Assembly (NCBI GenBank): GCA_902768435.1
Contig: CACXLJ010000004.1
Span: 1 to 64,000 of the forward strand
DNA from: an uncultured Bacteroidales bacterium
Lineage (GTDB): Bacteria; Bacteroidota; Bacteroidia; Bacteroidales; Muribaculaceae
Reading direction: 5' to 3'
Length of the DNA: 64,000 nucleotides
Part shown: positions 41,686-51,620 of the stretch, piece after piece
Layout of the letters: each line of letters begins with the position of its first letter
How positions within the stretch are numbered: position 1 is the first letter of the stretch
Notes under the pieces: model-generated
What the model was told of the DNA's origin: nothing
Database searches by the model: none
The model's input: only the letters and a program-made list of their open reading frames with translations
Made by a program: the position numbers and the translations under genes

Positions 41686-43151
41686 TCTTCTACGGGGTTG
41701 AAGGTGCGGTCGTGGCCGCTCTGTTCGCGGTGGGTGAGTTCGACGCGCACATTAAACTTCTTGTGGATGTGTTCGGCCAGATGTTGTGCGGCATAGACCG
41801 AGCGATGCTGGCCACCAGTGCAGCCAAAGCACACCATCAGGTCGGTGAAGTTGCGCTTCTTGTAGCGCTCGACCGACTCGTCGACCATGGCATATACATG
41901 CTCGAGCCACTTGTCGATGGTGCTTTCCTTCTGCAAGAATTTGATTACATTATCGTCAAGACCAGTAAAGGCTTTGTATTTGTCATATTTGCCAGGATTG
42001 TTCAGCGCGCGGCAGTCAAACACATAACCGCCACCGTTGCCCGAGGGGTCGTGGGGGATGCCTTTCTTGTAGGCAAAACTCATGACACGCACAGTGAGCG
42101 ATTTCTCCTCGCTGGTGAAGTCTTTCATGTTCACCAGTTCGTTGATAATCTCGCTCAAGTAGGGGTACTGATCAAAGGCCGTTGTCGTTATTAAGCGGCG
42201 CAGGTTGGCTACTGCGGGCACGATGCTGTTCTTCATGAAGTCGGGCTTCTTCTCAAAGTATCCGCGGAAGCCGTATGCACCCAGCACTTGCAGCGTGCGG
42301 AAGAGCACGAACAAGCGCAGGTTGTCCAGGAACTCCTTCTCGTCAAGATTGGGCTTGTAGAGCCGCAGTTGCTCCATATAGGCCTCTATAAGTTCTTTCT
42401 TGAGGTCCTCAGGATATTTGGCGCGCGATTGCCACACGAACGATGCCACATCGTAGTAGTATGGGCCACGACGGCCGCCTTGGAAGTCGATGTAGGCCAG
42501 ACGGCAATCGGCGGGATGATCGGGGTCGCCCACAATCATCACATTGCGCGACTGGAAATCGCGGTACATGAAGGTCTCGCTGGGCACAGCCAGCAGGTCT
42601 TTTGTCAAGCGTTCGAAGTCGTTTTCGAGTTTGTCTTCGTTGAATATCACACCTGTGGCTTTCAGGAAGCAATACTTGAAATAATTCAGATCCCACTTGA
42701 TGGAGCGTTCGTTAAAGCACTGTGCAGGGTAGCACTTGGTGTAGTCGAATCGCTGAGTGCCACGGAACTGAATGTCGCACAGGTCGCGCATGGTGCGGCG
42801 CAATAATTCCTTCTCTTCGCTGGTGAACGCATGAGTGATGCTGCTGCGGCGAATCTTGTTCCATAGGATGTTTTCGGGTTTGCCTCCCAAATCTTCCTGA
42901 ATGTAGGCCATATGGTCGTCGCTCACCTCATAGACTGTGGGCACCGAAAGCCCCTGGTTTTTAAAATGGCGGGCTATATAGATAAAGGCCTCGTTCTCCT
43001 CGCGCGATTCGCCAATGACGCCCACAATCGATTTCTCGCCTGTGAGACGATAGTAACAACGGTTGGAACCGGCCTTGTCCATCAGTTTGATTTCGGTGGG
43101 TGCTGAGCCCACATGTTTCTCATATAGTGTTGCTAAAATATCTGGATTCAT
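41682..43151 (-). CDS. AmgK-like aminoglycoside-phosphotransferase-fold sugar kinase fused to a RapZ C-terminal domain
   Basis: 489 residues. Residues 1-330 are a kinase of the APH fold: the catalytic loop reads MYRDFQSRNVMI (Asp198) and the metal-binding motif YIDFQGG (Asp222). This is the AmgK type, which phosphorylates the anomeric carbon of MurNAc and GlcNAc. Residues 351-475 match the RapZ C-terminal domain: VRVMSFAYKKGIPHD, FDCRALNNPGKYD and GCTGGQHRSVYAAQHLAE (443-460). In E. coli this domain binds GlmY/GlmZ small RNAs and glucosamine-6-phosphate; the RapZ ATPase domain is absent here. The overlap with the MurU-like gene implies one recycling module, perhaps feedback-regulated by amino-sugars. 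Confidence 0.82.
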   Translation of the reverse strand: MNPDILATLYEKHVGSAPTEIKLMDKAGSNRCYYRLTGEKSIVGVIGESREENEAFIYIARHFKNQGLSVPTVYEVSDDHMAYIQEDLGGKPENILWNKIRRSSITHAFTSEEKELLRRTMRDLCDIQFRGTQRFDYTKCYPAQCFNERSIKWDLNYFKYCFLKATGVIFNEDKLENDFERLTKDLLAVPSETFMYRDFQSRNVMIVGDPDHPADCRLAYIDFQGGRRGPYYYDVASFVWQSRAKYPEDLKKELIEAYMEQLRLYKPNLDEKEFLDNLRLFVLFRTLQVLGAYGFRGYFEKKPDFMKNSIVPAVANLRRLITTTAFDQYPYLSEIINELVNMKDFTSEEKSLTVRVMSFAYKKGIPHDPSGNGGGYVFDCRALNNPGKYDKYKAFTGLDDNVIKFLQKESTIDKWLEHVYAMVDESVERYKKRNFTDLMVCFGCTGGQHRSVYAAQHLAEHIHKKFNVRVELTHREQSGHDRTFNPVEE

Positions 43152-43176
43152 AGTGTATGCGGTTAGTATTATTTCG

Positions 43177-43207
43177 CAAAGTTACCTAAAATCTATTATC
43201 GTGTCAA
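43177..43207 (-). promoter_or_regulatory. Promoter of the kinase-nucleotidyltransferase operon
   Basis: TTG (43205-43207), 20 bases, TAACTTTG (43177-43184) on the minus strand, 26 bases before the ATG. Confidence 0.7.
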
Positions 43208-43219
43208 GCAATGAGGCTG

Positions 43220-44800
43220 TTAAAACTCCGAAGTGAAGTGGAAATTGATTTTCGGGAAATCGTCTTGCGCCATCTGCAGCACATAGGCCGAGTCGGCGAG
43301 GAACACATCGCGCCCGTCTTTATCAATTGCCATAAACTGACGCTTGCGGTGCTTGAATGCTTCCAAGGCATCGTCGTCATCGCTTTCAATCCAGCATGCC
43401 TTGTAGAGATGGATGGGGTCCCAGCGGCAACTGGCGCCGTACTCGTGCAGCAAACGGTATTGGATAACCTCAAACTGCAGTTGGCCCACGGTTCCCACAA
43501 TCTTGCGGCCGTTGAACTGATTGGTGAAAAGCTGTGCCACACCCTCGTCCATGAGTTGCTCGATGCCTTTGTTGAGCTGCTTGGTCTTCATGGGGTCGGT
43601 GTTCTCGATGTACTTGAACATCTCGGGCGAGAAACTGGGCAGACCCTTGAAGTGAATGAGTTCGCCCTCGGTGAGCGTGTCACCAATCTTGAACACGCCA
43701 TTGTCGGGCAGACCAACGATATCGCCAGGATACACATCATCGATGATTTCCTTCTTCTGCGCCATGAATGCTGTGGGAGCAGTAAACCGAATCTGCTTGT
43801 TGCTGCGCACATGCAGGTAGTACTGGTTGCGGTGGAACACACCCGAGCACACCTTGACAAAGGCGATACAACTGCGGTGATTGGGGTCCATGTTGGCATG
43901 AATCTTGAACACGAAACCGGTGAACTTGTCCTCACCGGGCTCCACGGTGCGTTCCATGGCCTGCACTGGGCGTGGTGAGGGTGCGATGCGCACAAAGCAG
44001 TCGAGCAGCTCTTTCACGCCAAAGGTGTTGAGGGCCGAACCGAAGAATACGGGTGCTACCATGCCATCAAGGTAATCGAGGGTGCTGAATTGCGGATACA
44101 CGCCATCGATGAGCTCAATGTCGGCACGCAATTTTTCGGCATCGTTACTGCCAATGGCCTTGTCGATGGCGGGGTCGTTGATGTCGCGAATGTCGACGCG
44201 GTCGGTCACATGCTGTTTGTCGGCCTTGAAAAGGCTCAGGTTTTGCTCATAAATGTTGTATACACCCTTGAACTTGGCGCCTATGCCAATGGGCCAGCTC
44301 AGTGGACGCACATCAATGTGCAGTTCGCTCTCCAGTTCATCGAGTATGTCAAATGGGTCACGGCCCTCGCGGTCGAGTTTGTTCACAAAGATAATGACTG
44401 GCGTGTTGCGCATGCGGCACACTTCCATGAGTCGGCGCGTCTGCTGCTCTACACCCTTGGCCACATCGACAACGATGATGACGCTATCCACTGCAGTGAG
44501 TGTGCGGAAGGTGTCTTCGGCAAAGTCCTGGTGACCCGGCGTGTCGAGAATGTTGATTTTATAGCCTTCGTATTCAAATCCCATGACCGAGGTGGCCACC
44601 GAGATGCCGCGTTGCTTCTCGATTTCCATCCAGTCGCTGGTAGCAGTTTTCTTGATTTTATTAGATTTCACGGCACCTGCCACATGAATGGCACCACCAA
44701 AGAGCAGCAGCTTCTCGGTGAGTGTTGTTTTACCCGCATCGGGGTGCGAGATGATGGCGAAAGTGCGCCGTTTCTTGATTTCGTCTGTTAAGTTAGCCAC
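43220..44800 (-). CDS. prfC: Peptide chain release factor 3
   Basis: 526-residue GTPase that recycles RF1 and RF2 from the ribosome after termination. P-loop SHPDAGKTT, switch [24 protein letters not shown] and the RF3-specific C-terminal domain are present. It follows rfbD by 28 bases on the same strand and may be read from the crp promoter. Confidence 0.97.
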   Translation of the reverse strand: MANLTDEIKKRRTFAIISHPDAGKTTLTEKLLLFGGAIHVAGAVKSNKIKKTATSDWMEIEKQRGISVATSVMGFEYEGYKINILDTPGHQDFAEDTFRTLTAVDSVIIVVDVAKGVEQQTRRLMEVCRMRNTPVIIFVNKLDREGRDPFDILDELESELHIDVRPLSWPIGIGAKFKGVYNIYEQNLSLFKADKQHVTDRVDIRDINDPAIDKAIGSNDAEKLRADIELIDGVYPQFSTLDYLDGMVAPVFFGSALNTFGVKELLDCFVRIAPSPRPVQAMERTVEPGEDKFTGFVFKIHANMDPNHRSCIAFVKVCSGVFHRNQYYLHVRSNKQIRFTAPTAFMAQKKEIIDDVYPGDIVGLPDNGVFKIGDTLTEGELIHFKGLPSFSPEMFKYIENTDPMKTKQLNKGIEQLMDEGVAQLFTNQFNGRKIVGTVGQLQFEVIQYRLLHEYGASCRWDPIHLYKACWIESDDDDALEAFKHRKRQFMAIDKDGRDVFLADSAYVLQMAQDDFPKINFHFTSEF

Positions 44801-44828
44801 AGTTGATAATTTGTATGTTTAGAGTTGA

Positions 44829-45716
44829 TTAATCGTTGTTGTTTTCTAACCGCTCGATGCAATGCGCAAGACTCTCTTCCCAATAGGGGATCTTCAACCC
44901 AAAAGTGCGCTTGATGAGCGACTTGTCGAGCACGCTGTAGTGCGGGCGGCGGGCTGGAGTGGGGTATTGCTCGGTAGAGCAGGGCTGCACATCACAACCG
45001 GTGATGCCTGCAATGCGGTGAATGGCCTTGGTGAAGTCATACCATGAGATGGCGCCCTCGTTGCTGAAGTGGTAGATGCCTGGCTGCCATTCCGGGGCAT
45101 TGATGATGGACACGATGGCGCGTGCCAAATCGAGCGCATAGGTGGGGGTTCCCACCTGGTCGCACACCACGTTGAGCTGAGGCCGCGTGCGTCCCAGTTG
45201 CATCATGGTTTTCACAAAGTTCTTGCCATAGGGCGAGTAGAGCCACGCTGTGCGCACAATGATGCTGTCCATTGGAAGCACTGCCTGCAAGCGTTTTTCG
45301 CCCTCGAGTTTGGTGGAACCATAGACCGATGCGGGGCAGGTGGGGCAGTCTTCGCGATAGGGCAGGTGTGCCGTGCCATCGAATACATAGTCGGTCGAGA
45401 TGTGAATGAGTTTCGCTCCGTGTGCCTTAGCAGCTCGTGCCAGGTTTTCGACTGCCTCCACATTGAGTTTGTGGCAAAGGTCAGTGTCCTGTTCGGCGCG
45501 GTCAACCGCTGTGAAGGCAGCACAGTTCACAATCACATCGGCAGGTTGTGCATCAAGAAACGAGTTGATGGCTTCCAGTGAGGTGATATCGAGTTCTTCC
45601 ACATCGGTGTAAATGCCGTTCAGATTGGGATTGGTTTCAATCACATTGCGCATTTCGTGCCCAAGCTGACCATTGGATCCCGTGATGAGTATGTTGCGTG
45701 TATTCATGTTTGTCAT
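44829..45716 (-). CDS. rfbD: dTDP-4-dehydrorhamnose reductase
   Basis: 295-residue NAD(P)H-dependent short-chain dehydrogenase that makes dTDP-L-rhamnose, a precursor of surface polysaccharide. GxxGxxG is TGSNGQLG (residues 13-20), the catalytic tyrosine-lysine pair is YGSTK, and STDYVFDG is typical of the family. The ATG directly follows the TGA of the DUF4924 gene. The other rml genes are not in the window. The protein is also annotated as SDR-type sugar reductase. Confidence 0.93.
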   Translation of the reverse strand: MTNMNTRNILITGSNGQLGHEMRNVIETNPNLNGIYTDVEELDITSLEAINSFLDAQPADVIVNCAAFTAVDRAEQDTDLCHKLNVEAVENLARAAKAHGAKLIHISTDYVFDGTAHLPYREDCPTCPASVYGSTKLEGEKRLQAVLPMDSIIVRTAWLYSPYGKNFVKTMMQLGRTRPQLNVVCDQVGTPTYALDLARAIVSIINAPEWQPGIYHFSNEGAISWYDFTKAIHRIAGITGCDVQPCSTEQYPTPARRPHYSVLDKSLIKRTFGLKIPYWEESLAHCIERLENNND

Positions 45717-46280
45717 TCAGTTGATGTTGTCATTTTCGTCAAAGAGTTCACCGGCTTCGTCCTTCTTGAAGTAGGCGGCGAGCATGCCAATGAAATAGGA
45801 TATGTGCCCGATGGCTTTCTCGGTTTCTTTCGAGACTTCTTTGCCCTGAAGCTTGAGCAGCAGCACACCATAGAGTGCCTGAAAACAGGTCTCAAGCTCG
45901 TCAACCTGCTTGCCTTGTGGCGCTTTGGCGCGCAGTTCCACAATGAAGGGAAGCGCCTGGTAGTACTGTGCCCCATACTCAGGGTATTTGGGCGATTGGA
46001 GCAACAAGCGGTGCAGGTCGTTGAGACGAATGAGCACATTCTTGTTGATTTGCAAGTGTCCGCTTTCTTTCACATGTTCCAGTTCCATCATCTTGATGAG
46101 CGAGTCATACCATTCGCGCATCTGGTGGCTGGTTTCATCGTCGGCTTGAAAGCGGTCAATCACATTGCGCTGCAGTTCATCAATGTCGCAATGGTTGGCG
46201 CGTATGAGGTCTTCAACCTGCCACATGTAGAGCAGGTATTCGGCAATGTTCTCTTTTCTTTTGGCTTGAGCTATGAGCAT
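45717..46280 (-). CDS. DUF4924 family protein
   Basis: 187 residues, wholly helical, no signal peptide. It begins MLIAQAKRKENIAEYLLYMWQVEDLIR and carries GKEVSKETEKAIGHISYFIGMLA. The family is Bacteroidota-specific with no known function. It lies two bases after the Crp-type gene, and its stop (TGA) abuts the rfbD start, so it is firmly inside the operon. Confidence 0.8.
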   Translation of the reverse strand: MLIAQAKRKENIAEYLLYMWQVEDLIRANHCDIDELQRNVIDRFQADDETSHQMREWYDSLIKMMELEHVKESGHLQINKNVLIRLNDLHRLLLQSPKYPEYGAQYYQALPFIVELRAKAPQGKQVDELETCFQALYGVLLLKLQGKEVSKETEKAIGHISYFIGMLAAYFKKDEAGELFDENDNIN

Positions 46281-46282
46281 GG

Positions 46283-46984
46283 TTATCCAAATTTACTGAT
46301 GTGTCGCAAAGCGTTCTGGTTCACAACCTTGATGCGTCGGCCATCGACGGTGATGATGCGTTCCTGGACAAATGCCGAGAGGGTGCGTATGGCATTGGAT
46401 GTGGTCATGTTCGACAGGTTTGCAATATCTTCGCGAGCCATATAGATTTTGAGGGTTGCACCATCGTCCTCAAAGCCATAGTTGTCGATGAGCAAGATGA
46501 GCGCTTCGGCAAGTCGGCCGCGTATGCGCTTTTGTGTGAGCGATACGATTTTGCTGTCCGAGCCGCCCAGATTCTTTGAGAGTTCGTGAATAAAGAACCA
46601 TGCCAGGTTGCGATTCTCGTCGATCATCTCCTTGACAATGCTCATGGGGAGCGCGCCAAGTGTCGATGGCTCAAATGCCATGGCAGTCGACACATAGGGC
46701 TCGCTGGCAAAGTAGGCGCGATAACCAAAATATTGAATTGGCCGGTAAAGTCGCAATATCTGCTGACGGCCACCTATGCCATCTTTCACCAGCTTCACCT
46801 TGCCTTTGAGTAGGCACCACAGGTATTCGGGGGCATCGTTCTCGGCATAGATAATCTGATTCTTTTTGAAATTGTGAATCATGAAGTTATCCGCAATTCT
46901 GCGTTTCTCCTCCGAGCTCAGAATTGTCCAGATGGCTGCCAGGTCCTCGCTGATGACCTTTTCAAGAGTGCTTTTTTTAATCAT
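46283..46984 (-). CDS. Crp/Fnr family transcriptional regulator
   Basis: 233 residues. The cyclic-nucleotide-like beta barrel covers about 20-140 (IIYAENDAPEYLWCLLKGKVKLV), then a long helix and a winged helix-turn-helix (MAREDIANLSNMTTSNAIRTLSAF, as two parts at 180-210). No cysteine cluster for iron-sulfur binding is present, so it is not a classical FNR. Likely ligand and targets are unknown; autoregulation is possible. It heads the DUF4924-rfbD-prfC run. Confidence 0.9.
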   Translation of the reverse strand: MIKKSTLEKVISEDLAAIWTILSSEEKRRIADNFMIHNFKKNQIIYAENDAPEYLWCLLKGKVKLVKDGIGGRQQILRLYRPIQYFGYRAYFASEPYVSTAMAFEPSTLGALPMSIVKEMIDENRNLAWFFIHELSKNLGGSDSKIVSLTQKRIRGRLAEALILLIDNYGFEDDGATLKIYMAREDIANLSNMTTSNAIRTLSAFVQERIITVDGRRIKVVNQNALRHISKFG

Positions 46985-47012
46985 GTGTTCAACAACATTG
47001 CTTTAGAACATG

Positions 47013-47043
47013 CAAAATTACACATTTTGCGCCAAACTGCCAA
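47013..47043 (-). promoter_or_regulatory. Promoter of the crp operon
   Basis: TTG (47041-47043), 20 bases, TAATTTTG (47013-47020) on the minus strand. Confidence 0.7.
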
Positions 47044-47054
47044 TTTTAAAAAGA

Positions 47055-47090
47055 ATAATCGGCAGTATTTCACTGAATACCGCCGATTAT
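47055..47090 (-). terminator. Terminator of the LRR protein gene
   Basis: Fifteen-base arms (47055-47069 and 47076-47090) pair with one mismatch around a 6-base loop, followed on the minus strand by TTCTTTTT. It overlaps the crp promoter -33 zone. Confidence 0.75.
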
Positions 47091-47113
47091 ATGATAGCTT
47101 GATGAGTGGAAGA

Positions 47114-50100
47114 TTACTTCACAATCACTTTTTCGCCGTTCACAATGTATACGCCAGGCGACATGCCGTCGATGACCACATCGCCACCACCTGCAGTGGT
47201 TTGCTGCACCAGTCGGCCTGCCATGTCATATACCATGATGGCAGTGCCTTCGGGAGCCTGGATGGTGATGGCCCCAACGCCACCGGTCACGGTAGGTTTG
47301 TTGTCGTTCTCAATTTCGGTCACAGCAGTAATTACGCTAGGTGCATCCCAGTCGAGGTAGTAGGTGCTGGTGTGCCCGCTCACACCCGTATCGTAGGTGT
47401 ATTCGGCATGTTTTGGACCTTCATCAAGCACTACAATGGTGCCAATCACCCTGTCGGGGTCAATCAGGCTCTCCACATCATCGAGATTGACGGGTGAGTT
47501 TTTGCTGTTTGTATTAAGCAGTTTTGCATTGGCCGTCCAGTTGGTAATTTGTGAGGAAACCATGCCTTCGTAATTCAGATCTTCGCGATAAGCATTGTCT
47601 TTCAGCGGGTCTTGACTATACTTGTTGCCAATAAACACACCTCCATCACTGCCTGCCAGACTATCGAGCTGGAAGAAGTACAGGTCATAATGCGTGGCAT
47701 TGTAATTGGCATCTTTCACAGTGACGATGGTATAGTCGGCAACAATGGTGCGACCGTTGTCGGCATCCTTCAGTGTGCTGGCATTGAGCCCGGTGTTGCT
47801 GAGGTCAATGCCGTTGATGTGGTTTTGCTCAAACTCCAGCGTGGTGAGCGTGGGCTTGTTGAGTCCTGTCATGCGATACAGGTTGTTGCAGTTGGCAAGC
47901 ACGGTCTCAATCTTATCGGAGTAGATGTCGAGGTCGCTCAGTTTGTTGATGCCGTCTTCTTCAAGATGCTCGGCAACTCGAGGGCTGTTGCAGTTGAGGT
48001 AGGCGAGCTGCTGATTCGCTTGCAGATTAATGTCGTTTAACTTGCAGTTGTGGAAATCAAGATAGCTCAACTTGGTGTTGTTACTCAGTGCAAGTTCGGG
48101 CAGTTTGAAGTTATCATAGCACTTGAGCGTTAGCAGATTGGTGTTGGCATCGATGTTGAGTGTGCGCAGATTGTCTTCAGACACCCACAACTCCTCAAGC
48201 GCTGTGCACGATGCCAGACCCGTGATGAAATCTTCGGTTTGCACTTTGTAGAGCACCGGGTCGTTGTATGCCCGCAAAGTCTTTAAGTAGGCATCGTTGG
48301 TTACATCAAGTGTGGAGAGGTGGTCCAAATGATGTGCCTCAATGGTCTGCAAGTCAGTACACTGGTCTGCCTGAAGCTGTTGCAGTTTGCTGTTGTGTGT
48401 CACATCGAGCACATAGTCGGGATAATGCCCCCCACCCAACGGGTTGCCGGTGAGAATCAGTTTCTCCACATTGGTCAAGTTCGTGGGTGTAATGCTATAG
48501 TAGCCGCCATAACTCAAGTCCACATATTTGGCTTTAGCACAGTTGGGGCTGGTGAATCCTTTAGAACCGTAACCGATGTAGCCGCCATAACCATGAATGC
48601 TCACGTCGGCCATAAAGGCACAGTCGCCATACATGTGAGTCGCGCTCAGTGTATCCAGTTGCAGATTGTTTGCCGTACCAAGCGATTGCATATTGTTGTG
48701 GTCGGCTTTGAACACGCGTAGGCCTTCGGCACGATTGATTAAGATGAAGTGGTGCTTCACTGGTCCGTATTGGGCATTTGGTGTATAGTTGCTAACCCAA
48801 CCATCCCAACCATCAGGACTGCTTTCCCAACCGGGATTCATATATTTTCGTTCAGCAGCTGTGTTGTGAATATTGGTATAGCTGATGTCGAGATATTCCA
48901 GTTGGGTGTTATAGTACAGGTCAAGGTGATAGAGGCCCGTGGTGTCGCGCAGGTCACACGGACGGAAGTCGGCATAACGATACTCCTGACGATAGGTGTC
49001 ATATTGTGTGAGTTCGTTGCGCAAATCATCAGTTAGAGTGACTGATTTGCCCACGGGACCAATTTTGTGGTTGCCGGTGGAGTCGCCTTTGATTGTCACA
49101 CCATACTTCAAGCAGGTGGTGAGTTTCTTGTTAATCATTGCCGTGCGCTCAGCCTCAGTTGTGGGCAAGGGACCTAAAATCTGATTGTGGCTCACGTCAA
49201 GTCGTTTGAGTTGCGTGTTGCGATACAGGTGCACCGAGTCTTTAAGCAGGTTGTAACTCAGATCCAAATTCTCCAGACCGGTTAGGTGTTCAAGGCTTGG
49301 CTTGCCCACGATGGTTGCAAGGTCTTTGCTTCGTGAGTCGGCGTTGTCGTAGTTGCTGTTGGTGAAGGTCTCAAACTCATTATGCGAGGCGCGCAGGGTC
49401 TTCACTTTGCTAAGACCATTGAGCGAACCGTTGGCACCTATGTTATTGAACTTGCTGTTCTCGATGTTGATGGATTCCAGATTCTTGTTGCCTAACAGAT
49501 ACAGGCCGCTGCCTTCGCTCATCGTGGTACCGGCCGTAGTGCAAGTGAGGTTGTTGTTGCCATGCAGTTCCAGGGTGGTGAGGCTAGTGTTGTCGCCAAT
49601 CATCAGCGCCGAGAGGGCAGTACCTTCGGCCTTGAACGAGGTGAAACCGTTGTTGCCCAGGTCAAGTCCCTTGAGCGAACCTGCGCTTGTAGCGGTAAGC
49701 TCAATATCGCCACCCAGCCCGTTCTCTTCGGCATAGAGGAACTGAACACCGAGGTCAGCATTACTCATGTCAATGCTTGTGAGCTGGTTCTTATTCAGCT
49801 TTAACGATGTGTATGAGTTGTGACCGAATGCTGGAACACTTGTGAAACCGTTGCCATCTAAATTCATCATTTCGAGTGCTGAGCAGTCGGTGAGCCCGGT
49901 AAACAGACCGTCAATATTGTTGTTGTCGCGGCCTATGTTGGTCAGGTTCAGTGTTACCAAGCCCTGGTCTCCGGTAAGGTCTATTGATGACAATTCGGGT
50001 GAATTGTTGATGGTGAGCGTTGTAAGACTGTATTTGCTACTTCCACTTGTCAGGTTATAGTTGCCTGCTGCCTTGAAGGTTTTGAGGGCCGTAAAACTCG

Positions 50101-51583
50101 ACAAAGAAGGCTCATTCAATGTGGCGCGGCTCAAATCAAGATATTCCAGCGTGGTTTTAGATGCAGCAAGATTGCCTATGAAAGTTGATGTACTCAGATC
50201 TATGTCGGTAAATTCAACATGTTTGAGCTTGGCAAGCGAATTTAAGCCGATGAGTTTGCCGCTACTTGTTGCAGTGGCGCTTTGCAGTGCTGTATTCTTA
50301 TTGAGAATTAAAGTCTCAAGGTTCGGAGCGCCAGTGAGGTAAATGCTGGTAACCAATGGGCAATTGCTCACATCTAAATACTTGAGTTTGCTCATGCCTG
50401 AAAAGTAGTTCGTCCCTTGAGTGAAACCTGTTGGCCTGATATTGGCACCGCCAACGATCAGAGTTTCGAGGTTAGGCAGATATTGATGCCAAGAGAAACC
50501 CTTTTCAGTTGGGTTGTTGCTCATGTCAAGATAAGTAAGTGCATTATGTGAGCCGGCAGGCGAAAATGTTTGATCGTCATTTATATTGCAATTATTCATT
50601 TCTAAGTGGCTAAGCCCGGTAAGTGCCGCAATATCGACCGATGTGATTCCGTTATTGCCGTTAACATTTAGGATCTCGAGATTTGTATTGTTGCTCAAGT
50701 TTAGCTTGGTGCGGTCGGTTTTTGTACAGGTGATACTATTGTTGCTGGCGATGAGGGTTTGCAGGTTGGCAAAATTAGCGATACCTGCCAAGCTGGTAAT
50801 GCCACAGTTGCTCACATCGAGATAAGTTACATAATAAGGTGCAAACACATTTCCGTCGCTAATGCCAAGCTGTGAGGCAATACCGGCGCGGAAATTGGCA
50901 TCGGTATAACCGTTGCCGCTGGTCAGTGAGTGAAAAGTTGCCAGACTGCCTGATGTATCGTAATAACCATTAGCAACATAGTTGAGGTCGTCGGTTTGTC
51001 TGTCAGTGTTAAAAATGACATTCGCAGGAGTGAATGATAAGTGAGAGCAGTCAAATTTGAAAATTCTCCAACCGGCTCCATCTTGTCCCAACAATGTCAT
51101 TTCTTCCCCCGGCCAGCCGTTATTCTGGTTTCCATTCCAAAGATAGGCTTTTGGGATGCCGTTGAAATCAGTGGGGCATTTGAAATAAATAAATCCTTCA
51201 GACTGTTCTAATTGAGGCATCGTGCTGAAGCAATTTGTCTTGCCATCGTACATGAATGTGGCCACTCCGTTAACACCTGATACATTAAGTATATCCAATG
51301 ATTGCGGGCTACCGTCCATGCTGAAAATGAGGTTGACAGTGTTGGCTCCGGCAACGTCCATAGTCCAGTAGTCGTTGCCATCCTTGTCGGAGAATTGGGT
51401 TCCGGGCCATGTGCCTGAGTACTCAACTTTTGATGAACCATCGCCTGTCCAAGTGTAGAGGTGTGGTGCTGTGCCACCTTTCATCACTTTGATGGTGATG
51501 GCGTTGACTTGCCAAGTGGCACACAGGCAAATTGCCATCACTAGCATGCGTTTTGTGTGAGATAATATATTTTTCATTTTCAT
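47114..51583 (-). CDS. Giant exported leucine-rich-repeat protein with starch-binding-like modules and a C-terminal sorting tail
   Basis: 1489 residues. A signal peptide ends near residue 28. Two modules resembling CBM26/starch-binding domains follow (about 30-120 with YSGTWPGTQF, and 125-205 with NGWPGEEMTLLG...VIFN). Leucine-rich repeats fill about 240-1320, for example LKYLDVSNCPLVTSI and LEYLDLSRATL. The last 70 residues have a type IX type-A sorting-domain pattern, IMVYDMAGRLVQQ with GVYIVNGEKVIVK. The protein would be exposed at the surface and bind glycans or host proteins. It has its own promoter. Confidence 0.72.
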   Translation of the reverse strand: MKMKNILSHTKRMLVMAICLCATWQVNAITIKVMKGGTAPHLYTWTGDGSSKVEYSGTWPGTQFSDKDGNDYWTMDVAGANTVNLIFSMDGSPQSLDILNVSGVNGVATFMYDGKTNCFSTMPQLEQSEGFIYFKCPTDFNGIPKAYLWNGNQNNGWPGEEMTLLGQDGAGWRIFKFDCSHLSFTPANVIFNTDRQTDDLNYVANGYYDTSGSLATFHSLTSGNGYTDANFRAGIASQLGISDGNVFAPYYVTYLDVSNCGITSLAGIANFANLQTLIASNNSITCTKTDRTKLNLSNNTNLEILNVNGNNGITSVDIAALTGLSHLEMNNCNINDDQTFSPAGSHNALTYLDMSNNPTEKGFSWHQYLPNLETLIVGGANIRPTGFTQGTNYFSGMSKLKYLDVSNCPLVTSIYLTGAPNLETLILNKNTALQSATATSSGKLIGLNSLAKLKHVEFTDIDLSTSTFIGNLAASKTTLEYLDLSRATLNEPSLSSFTALKTFKAAGNYNLTSGSSKYSLTTLTINNSPELSSIDLTGDQGLVTLNLTNIGRDNNNIDGLFTGLTDCSALEMMNLDGNGFTSVPAFGHNSYTSLKLNKNQLTSIDMSNADLGVQFLYAEENGLGGDIELTATSAGSLKGLDLGNNGFTSFKAEGTALSALMIGDNTSLTTLELHGNNNLTCTTAGTTMSEGSGLYLLGNKNLESINIENSKFNNIGANGSLNGLSKVKTLRASHNEFETFTNSNYDNADSRSKDLATIVGKPSLEHLTGLENLDLSYNLLKDSVHLYRNTQLKRLDVSHNQILGPLPTTEAERTAMINKKLTTCLKYGVTIKGDSTGNHKIGPVGKSVTLTDDLRNELTQYDTYRQEYRYADFRPCDLRDTTGLYHLDLYYNTQLEYLDISYTNIHNTAAERKYMNPGWESSPDGWDGWVSNYTPNAQYGPVKHHFILINRAEGLRVFKADHNNMQSLGTANNLQLDTLSATHMYGDCAFMADVSIHGYGGYIGYGSKGFTSPNCAKAKYVDLSYGGYYSITPTNLTNVEKLILTGNPLGGGHYPDYVLDVTHNSKLQQLQADQCTDLQTIEAHHLDHLSTLDVTNDAYLKTLRAYNDPVLYKVQTEDFITGLASCTALEELWVSEDNLRTLNIDANTNLLTLKCYDNFKLPELALSNNTKLSYLDFHNCKLNDINLQANQQLAYLNCNSPRVAEHLEEDGINKLSDLDIYSDKIETVLANCNNLYRMTGLNKPTLTTLEFEQNHINGIDLSNTGLNASTLKDADNGRTIVADYTIVTVKDANYNATHYDLYFFQLDSLAGSDGGVFIGNKYSQDPLKDNAYREDLNYEGMVSSQITNWTANAKLLNTNSKNSPVNLDDVESLIDPDRVIGTIVVLDEGPKHAEYTYDTGVSGHTSTYYLDWDAPSVITAVTEIENDNKPTVTGGVGAITIQAPEGTAIMVYDMAGRLVQQTTAGGGDVVIDGMSPGVYIVNGEKVIVK

Positions 51584-51620
51584 ATAAAGGTTATGATTAA
51601 ATTGTAGACTAAAAAGTGAG

